Shown here one piece after another: positions 1 through 4,863 of a DNA stretch of 10,426 nt. The position numbers and the translations under genes were made by a program. Location: contig JAICJW010000132.1 in assembly GCA_025928215.1 (NCBI GenBank), forward strand, positions 1-10,426. The letters run 5' to 3'. How positions within the stretch are numbered: position 1 is the stretch's first letter; every line of letters starts with the position of its first letter. The stretch comes from Chloroflexia bacterium. Its GTDB lineage: Bacteria; Chloroflexota; Chloroflexia; Thermomicrobiales; JALYUS01. A model generated the notes under the pieces. That model did no database searches. It was given only the letters and a program-made list of their open reading frames with translations, and was not told where the DNA came from.

Positions 1-690
1 CTCCCTTAGCCTCGCCACCGAGAATCACTCGCCGGTCCGTTCTACAAAAAGTACGCCGTCAGGGATTACTCCCCTCCGACTGTTTGTGGGCGCCGGGTTT
101 CAGGATCTCTTTCACCCCCCGCTTCCGGGGTGCTTTTCACCTTTCCCTCACGGTACTGTCCACTATCGGTTCGTTCGTGTAACTAGCCTTGGAGGGTGGT
201 CCCCCCTGCTTCCGGCGGGATGTCGCGTGTCCCGCCGTACTCACGCACTGGCCGCACAGTCCCCCCGCTTTCGCCTACGGGGCTCTCACCCGCTCCGGCG
301 ACCCGTTCCAGCGGTCTTCGGCTAGAAGGGGGATTGCTCACTGTGTGGGAGCCATGCCGGTCTCCCCTGGCCTGCGTACAACCCCGTCGGCGCAACGGCG
401 GCACCCTTGGCACGCCGACGGTTTGGGCTTGCACCGTTTCGCTCGCCGCTACTCCGGCCCCTTTTTACTTCCTCCGGGTACATGAGATGTTTCAGTTCCC
501 CGGCTTACCTCCGCACCGCCTATGTGTTCAACGGTCGGTCGCACGGCTCACCACCGTGCGGGGTTTCCCCATTCGGAGATCCTCGGCTCCCAGCCTGCGC
601 GCGGCTCCCCGAGGCATTTCGCTGCTACGCCACGTCCTTCATCGGCACGAACGACCTAGGCATCCACCCGACGCCCTTCGTCACGGTCCT
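1..690 (-). rRNA. rrl: 23S ribosomal RNA, 5' part (3' part lies beyond the left edge)
   Basis: The reverse complement reads as the 5' third of a bacterial large-subunit rRNA. Recognisable conserved blocks include GGTGGATGCC near the 5' end (659-668), GATGAAGGACGTG, CCGAATGGGGAAACCC, GGGGAACTGAAACATCT, AGTAGCGGCGAGCGAA, GGGGGGACCA with CTCCAAGGCTA, and CAGTACCGTGAGGGAAAGG. Aligning GGTGGATGCC with the E. coli gene, where it begins at about base 23, places the mature 5' end near 690, give or take a few bases. From memory of E. coli 23S, this copy is about 75 nt longer, and the extra length maps to about 289-432 in domain I, which includes a 9-bp perfect stem (384-392 with 413-421). The gene is cut by the left edge. 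No 16S or tRNA gene precedes it within the window, and it has its own promoter at 853-881. Confidence 0.97.
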
Positions 691-825
691 GCCCTTGCGC
701 GGGGTCGCCCCCGTCGCCGCACCTCCGTGTCTGCTTCCCTGCTATTCATCCTGCACGCCAACGCGCTCGCGTCAGCATGCTCCCTGCTGCTTCTCGTCTT
801 CTCTCCTCAGTTGGTAATGTCCCTG

Positions 826-845
826 CGCAGCGTTTCCGCGCTGCG
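826..845 (-). other. Hairpin at the start of the predicted 23S precursor
   Basis: A perfect 7-bp inverted repeat, CGCAGCG (826-832) and CGCTGCG (839-845), encloses a 6-nt loop. It falls at the predicted transcription start of the 23S leader, so the precursor RNA would begin with a stable stem-loop. It could protect the 5' end or take part in processing. The role is inferred only from position. Confidence 0.45.
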
Positions 846-852
846 GATGAGG

Positions 853-881
853 AAGATACCACTGCCTTTTCATCGTGTCAA
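853..881 (-). promoter_or_regulatory. Sigma70-type promoter for the 23S rRNA gene
   Basis: On the minus strand a perfect -35 box TTGACA (876-881) is followed after exactly 17 nt by TATCTT (853-858). A TG one base before the -10 box makes it an extended -10. Transcription would begin near 845-847, giving a leader of about 155 nt before the mature 23S 5' end. It is the best promoter match in this intergenic region and points directly at the rRNA gene. No boxA-like antitermination sequence was recognised in the leader. Confidence 0.75.
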
Positions 882-889
882 CACTCCCG

Positions 890-918
890 TTGCGATCATC
901 CCTCTCACGCGGCATAAT
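890..918 (+). promoter_or_regulatory. Sigma70-type promoter for cinA
   Basis: TTGCGA (890-895) and CATAAT (913-918) are separated by 17 nt on the plus strand, matching the consensus at 4 of 6 and 5 of 6 positions. The predicted start is near 925, leaving a leader of about 50 nt before the cinA ATG at 975. Its -35 box lies 8 bp from the -35 box of the minus-strand 23S promoter, so the two promoters are back to back. Confidence 0.6.
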
Positions 919-974
919 CCCCCGGTAGTCGCGGCCCGAAGCAGCCACCGCACGAGAAGTGAAATGAGGAAGAT

Positions 975-2195
975 ATGCGCGCGGAGATCGTCAGCGTTGG
1001 CACGGAACTGCTCCTCGGTCAGATCACCGATACGAACGCCACCTTCCTCGCGCAATCGCTCGCGGACCTCGGCATTGACCTCTTCTTCGTCTCGCAGGTA
1101 GGCGATAATCGCGGTCGGTTAGTTGACACCCTCCGGCGCGGATGGGAGCGGTCGGACCTGGTGATTACCACCGGCGGTGTCGGCCCGACGGAAGACGATC
1201 TGACGCGCGAGGCGATTGCGGATCTCGTTGGTGAAACGCCGCAGGTGGACGAGGCGACCGTCGCAATGATCCGTGCCTTCTTTCGCAATCGCAACACGGA
1301 GATGCCCGAACGCAACCGCAAGCAGGCATGGCTGATTCCCTCCGCACAGGCGCTGCCGAACCCCGTCGGGACGGCGCCGGGCTGGTTCGTGCAGCGCGAG
1401 GGCAAAATTCTTGTCGCCATGCCGGGGGTGCCGCGCGAGATGAAACGTATGTGGGAGCAGGAGGCGATTCCGAAACTGGGAGCGTACTTGCCGGAGACGG
1501 TCTTGTTGTCCCGCAACATCCGCACGATCGGGATTGGCGAATCATCGGTCGAGGAAGTGCTTGGCGATTTGGTCCATGGCACGAACCCGACCGTGGCGAC
1601 CTACGCGAAAGACGATGGCGTGCATGTCCGCATCACCGCGAAGGCGCGCACCGCCGAAGAAGCCGCCGCGCTGCTCAAACCTGTCGTCGCGGCAGCAGAG
1701 AGCATCCTCGGCGACTTCATCTATGGCTATGATAACGATGGCCTCCCAGAAGCCGTTTTGTCGCTGGCAACGCAGCGCGGCGAAACCGTCGCGGTCTGCG
1801 AGCAGGGAACAGGGGGAGTCGTCACAGCGGCGCTTGGCGCCTTTCTCTCGGCGAACTCGCCATTTCGCGGCGGTATCACGCTCGATGATGGCATGTCGTT
1901 CCTTCTGGACGCGAACCAGATTGTGGACGCCGCACGTGCATCGGCGACATCGGAAAATGCACGCGCTCTCGCATCCACCGCGCGGCGGCTCTTCGGCGCA
2001 TCCTATGGGCTGGGTATCTCGGTTAATGTGACGCAAGGCAGCCCGGACTATGGAACGGTTGTCTGCGCCGTTGATGCCAATGGCATAGTCTCAGACCTGA
2101 CAAGAGGGTACCGGACTCTCCCAGCCGACATTCGCCGCCGCGCCGCGCTCTGGGCCGTCGAATATCTCCGGCTCGCGCTGCTCAATCGGACGTAA
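975..2195 (+). CDS. cinA: CinA family protein with an intact MoCF-like N-terminal domain and a degenerate C-terminal PncC-like domain
   Basis: The protein is 406 aa, close to usual CinA length. Residues 1 to about 170 are the MoaB/MogA-like domain (COG1058), with SVGTELLLGQITDTN near the start and TTGGVGPTEDD at 65-75; in studied CinA proteins this domain is linked to ADP-ribose pyrophosphatase activity. A linker with repeat-like segments follows. From about 255 the C-terminal domain resembles PncC, the NMN deamidase of NAD salvage. There the hallmark ESCTGG reads EQGTGG (276-281), removing the serine generally regarded as catalytic, while FRGG (297-300) is kept. The later VTGIAGP-type loop is shortened to VTQGSPDYG (352-360). 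Deamidase activity is therefore doubtful, and an ADP-ribose or similar nucleotide hydrolase role is more likely. The ATG at 975 has a GAGGA ribosome site 4 nt upstream. The gene is alone on this strand and its 3' end overlaps the convergent GT2 gene by 14 bp. Confidence 0.92.
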   Translation: MRAEIVSVGTELLLGQITDTNATFLAQSLADLGIDLFFVSQVGDNRGRLVDTLRRGWERSDLVITTGGVGPTEDDLTREAIADLVGETPQVDEATVAMIRAFFRNRNTEMPERNRKQAWLIPSAQALPNPVGTAPGWFVQREGKILVAMPGVPREMKRMWEQEAIPKLGAYLPETVLLSRNIRTIGIGESSVEEVLGDLVHGTNPTVATYAKDDGVHVRITAKARTAEEAAALLKPVVAAAESILGDFIYGYDNDGLPEAVLSLATQRGETVAVCEQGTGGVVTAALGAFLSANSPFRGGITLDDGMSFLLDANQIVDAARASATSENARALASTARRLFGASYGLGISVNVTQGSPDYGTVVCAVDANGIVSDLTRGYRTLPADIRRRAALWAVEYLRLALLNRT

Positions 2196-3201
2196 TCACC
2201 GCGAATGACGCGTCCCGCCAGGTCCAGCCGAACCCGCGATAACGAAGGCGCTGTGTAAGGCCGACCGGGTAACCGCACATTTTTGCCACATCGCCAATCG
2301 CCCGAATCAGTGGTACGAGCGCGATGACTCCCGCGCGCTGCGTCGTGGACAACGCTGGCAGGAGGGGCTTCAGCCGGATGTACGGTTGGCGGAGATAGCA
2401 CCCCGTCCCGGCGAGCATGAGCGGCCACGCAGGCGCACCGCGTTTGCCGAGGAGCAGGAGACCAAGTACGCCACCGTAGGTCACGTAGCGGATAGCGTGC
2501 CGTTTCGGCCACAAGCCCGCCTTGCCGTCGCCGCGCGCGTACCGAAAATATTGATGCCAGAACGCGCGCAGTGTCGCACGGGGGCGAAAGTGCGCGATCG
2601 CATCCGGGGCAAACGCGACGCGCTGATTCGCCTTCCGGAGCGCGAGATCGAAGACGACATCTTCGCAATAGTCCAGCCATTCCGGATAGCCGCCGACACG
2701 CTCCCATGCCGCTTTCCGGACGGCGAGGCTACGACTCGATGGCAGGAACGTTGCCGGATCAATCTCATCGCTCTGCGGCAACACCGTTGCGCCCATTGCA
2801 ATCTCGAACGCACCGCGCGGATCGGCGACGAAAAACCCCGCACTGGCAGCAACGGTCTCGTCTTCAAAGGGCATGATGATCGCTTCCAACCAGCGTGGAT
2901 CGAGACGAACACCAGCGTCGGTGACCGCGATGATCGGAAACCGCGCTGCCGCAATCGCCGCGTTGCGACCCATCGCGATGGTGGCGCGGGGCAGTTCGAT
3001 CAGCCGCAACGGGCAACCGAGGCGACCATGCCACCACTCGACATGCAGTTGCGTTCCGTCGCGCGATCCGCCGTCCACGATAATGACCTCGCGCGGGCGT
3101 ACCGTCTGGGCGGCGATGCTGCCCATCAGGTCGCTCACCGTCGTGACTTCATTGAGCATCGTGCAGACGAGGGAGACTTCGAGCGTGCGCCGGTCAGGCA
3201 T
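2182..3201 (-). CDS. Family 2 glycosyltransferase
   Basis: The 339-aa product is a GT-A fold, GT2-type sugar transferase. The N-terminal strand and nucleotide-binding region is VSLVCTMLNE (9-18) followed by VDGGSRDGT (42-50). A TDAG motif (94-97) stands where GT2 enzymes keep the metal-binding DxD. ED at 180-181 (in DYCEDVVF) fits the catalytic acidic pair, and HQYFRYARGDG (216-226) matches the acceptor-side Q/R motif region. One or two hydrophobic stretches (about 240-270) suggest membrane association. I chose ATG 3201 over a longer frame starting at 3321 because homology begins here, GGAG lies 7 nt upstream, and the start overlaps the upstream GT4 stop by 8 nt (ATGCCTGA), a translational-coupling arrangement. 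It probably adds a sugar to a lipid-linked or envelope glycan. The exact substrate cannot be read from the sequence. Its 3' end overlaps cinA. Confidence 0.87.
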   Translation of the reverse strand: MPDRRTLEVSLVCTMLNEVTTVSDLMGSIAAQTVRPREVIIVDGGSRDGTQLHVEWWHGRLGCPLRLIELPRATIAMGRNAAIAAARFPIIAVTDAGVRLDPRWLEAIIMPFEDETVAASAGFFVADPRGAFEIAMGATVLPQSDEIDPATFLPSSRSLAVRKAAWERVGGYPEWLDYCEDVVFDLALRKANQRVAFAPDAIAHFRPRATLRAFWHQYFRYARGDGKAGLWPKRHAIRYVTYGGVLGLLLLGKRGAPAWPLMLAGTGCYLRQPYIRLKPLLPALSTTQRAGVIALVPLIRAIGDVAKMCGYPVGLTQRLRYRGFGWTWRDASFAVITSD

Positions 3202-4384
3202 TGTCGCGCTCCAGTGTGGCATAAACGGCGAGCAGCGGCGGCGTGCAGACGGACCAATCGTATCGCTCGGAGACGAATGCGCGCGCCGCGTGCCCGAGCG
3301 CACCCCGGCGATCCGGGTCATCGAGAAGGCTCAGTACCGATGCCGCAAAGCTGGCCGGGTCGGCTGCCGCAATGACGATGTGTTGATTAGCCACCACGTC
3401 AACGCCCTCGCACGCGGCGGGCGTCGCGACGATCGCGCAGCCCATGCTCATGGCGTTCAGTAACTTCACCCGCACGCCGGCACCGAAGCGTATCGGCAAG
3501 ATATAGACATTGGCCGCGGCCATGAAGGGGTGGTCATCCGGCACGCTCCCCGTCACCATTATCCCTTCTCGCCCATTCCATCTCCGTAAGTTCTCGCCCG
3601 GATTCCGGCCAACAAACGCACATCGCGCCTCCGGCCGCACGCGGCGGATACGCGGCCAGACCCGCGTCACGAACCAATCCGCCGCGTCCGCATTGGCCCG
3701 GTAGTCGAACGTCGCCGTAAAGAGAACGTCAACCGTTGGAACGGACGTGCAGACCGCTGCTCGCGCGTAGTACGCGCTATCCACGCCGATAGGCACGACC
3801 GCCACCGTCGCGGTAGGGGAAAGTGCGCGCAGATGCGCCGCGTCGGCGGGCGATACCGCGAGCGTCGTCGCGGCACGGCGCATGACGCCTGCTTCATAGC
3901 GGCGGAGTTTGCGCGACTGGAGCGCGGAGTATGCAGCGTGGAGAAACCGACGATCGCGTGCCGCCTGCCGCGCCATCCGCCCCTGCAATATCGCTTCCGC
4001 ATTGTGCGCGTCATAGAGAATCGGCAGAGCAGTTCGGGGGATGCCCGGCCACATCTCCAGACCTTCAACCTGTATGAGGTCATATGCGCCATCGCGGCAG
4101 TGCCGCGCGATCTCCGCTTGCAAACGTCGCGCGCCGAGGCGACGGGCGAGATCCGGTTCCCCTGACAAGACGAGGTCATGGAGGCGATGGGCAATCGTCC
4201 GCCGGTATCCCGGTAGCGCCAGTGGTTGATCCGGTTCGTCCAACCCCGCCCGGAACACAGCGGGCGTGATGAGATGGACAATATGACCGGCTATGGTTGC
4301 CGCGTGCATGAGATGCCAATTGCGAATCGCTGCGCCGCCCCGCGTGGGGTGCGGCGCCTGTGGCGTCACAAAGAGTATGCGCAT
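3194..4384 (-). CDS. Family 4 glycosyltransferase (GT-B fold)
   Basis: The 396-aa product starts MRILFVTPQAPHPTRGG, the typical N-terminal Rossmann strand and glycine loop of GT4 enzymes, with the GG pair at about 16-17 and an arginine following. DAHNAE (about 125-130) matches the Dx(H/E)N(A/V)E signature seen in the PEP-CTERM/exosortase-associated and related sugar transferases. The donor-binding C-terminal lobe has FTATFDYRANADA (about 222-234), FVGRNPG, VTGSVPD and GAGVRVKLLNAMSMG (about 301-315). In the E-x7-E region the usual glutamate of LLEAM is asparagine here (N310), which occurs in part of this family but could affect activity. No signal peptide or clear membrane segment is visible. 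The ATG lies 2 nt after the ybeY stop, with a weak ribosome site, so it probably depends on coupling. It likely acts in the same glycan pathway as the GT2 gene that follows. Confidence 0.87.
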   Translation of the reverse strand: MRILFVTPQAPHPTRGGAAIRNWHLMHAATIAGHIVHLITPAVFRAGLDEPDQPLALPGYRRTIAHRLHDLVLSGEPDLARRLGARRLQAEIARHCRDGAYDLIQVEGLEMWPGIPRTALPILYDAHNAEAILQGRMARQAARDRRFLHAAYSALQSRKLRRYEAGVMRRAATTLAVSPADAAHLRALSPTATVAVVPIGVDSAYYARAAVCTSVPTVDVLFTATFDYRANADAADWFVTRVWPRIRRVRPEARCAFVGRNPGENLRRWNGREGIMVTGSVPDDHPFMAAANVYILPIRFGAGVRVKLLNAMSMGCAIVATPAACEGVDVVANQHIVIAAADPASFAASVLSLLDDPDRRGALGHAARAFVSERYDWSVCTPPLLAVYATLERDNA

Positions 4385-4386
4385 CC

Positions 4387-4863
4387 TCAGCCGTCGTCCG
4401 ACGCGAGAAAGGAGCGCAGCAGAGCATCCTGGCGGTCGTGCATCGCCACCCGGTCGGCATCGGTCGCGTCGTCCGCACCGAGCAGATGGATGAGGCCATG
4501 GAGAGAAAGGAAGGCGACTTCATGTTCGACCGTCAGACCCGCTTCCGGTCCTTGCCGTGAGGCGGTATCCCACGAGACGGCGATATCACCGAGGTAATTG
4601 CCATATCCCGGTTCCATCGGGAATGCCTCGTCGCTCGCGGTAGCAAACGAAAGCACATCCGTCGGGGTGTCGTCATTCAGATAGTCGCGGTGGAGCGCCT
4701 GGATACCGTCATCATGCGTGATGAGCAGCGTAACGGCGGATGTCGGTGCGCCTTCCGCGTCCAACGCAAACCGCATCAGTCGCCGGAGCCATTCGGCGTC
4801 CAGCCCCGCGTGTTCGGCATCCCCGCTCTCGATGATGACGGTGATCGCGTCTGCCTGATCCAT
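4387..4863 (-). CDS. ybeY: Endoribonuclease YbeY, with an altered third zinc ligand
   Basis: The 158-aa product has usual YbeY length. YbeY is a single-strand endoribonuclease needed for 16S rRNA 3'-end maturation and ribosome quality control. The family core is clear: LNDDTPTDVLSF (62-73), YLGDIAVS (90-97) and HEVAFLSLHGLIHLLGADD (114-132). The canonical zinc motif is HGxLHLxGYDH, with three histidines. Here H122 and H126 are present but the third position is aspartate (D132, preceded by D131). This gives H-x3-H-x2-G-x2-D, an arrangement that could still bind zinc through Asp. The ATG at 4863 overlaps the pgpH stop by one base (TGATG), so translation is coupled. In many bacteria ybeY sits beside phoH and pgpH; pgpH is here, phoH is not in the window. 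Confidence 0.9.
   Translation of the reverse strand: MDQADAITVIIESGDAEHAGLDAEWLRRLMRFALDAEGAPTSAVTLLITHDDGIQALHRDYLNDDTPTDVLSFATASDEAFPMEPGYGNYLGDIAVSWDTASRQGPEAGLTVEHEVAFLSLHGLIHLLGADDATDADRVAMHDRQDALLRSFLASDDG

Larger units (their letters stand above)
691..974. other. Intergenic region between 23S rRNA and cinA
   Basis: This 284-bp stretch carries the two divergent promoters, the 23S leader and a 12-bp direct repeat ATGAGGAAGATA at 847-858 and 964-975. I see no 16S 3' end, no tRNA cloverleaf and no coding sequence with recognisable homology. Open frames that cross it run antisense into the rRNA and do not look real. Confidence 0.7.

Noticed and set aside
691..974. Possible tRNA or 16S 3' end upstream of the 23S gene
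   Set aside because: No GGTTCGA-type T-loop, cloverleaf or anti-Shine-Dalgarno CCTCC 16S tail on the minus strand was found.
196..1101. Long plus-strand open frame antisense to the 23S gene and running into cinA
   Set aside because: It lies over conserved rRNA and has Arg/Pro/Ser-rich low-complexity composition with no recognisable domain; high GC produces such frames.
3202..3321. N-terminal extension of the GT2 gene
   Set aside because: It would overlap the GT4 gene by 128 bp and has no family similarity; ATG 3201 has a ribosome site and the overlap typical of coupled genes.
2386..3375. Plus-strand open frame of about 330 codons opposite the GT2 gene
   Set aside because: It is an antisense shadow of a well-supported glycosyltransferase and has no recognisable motif.
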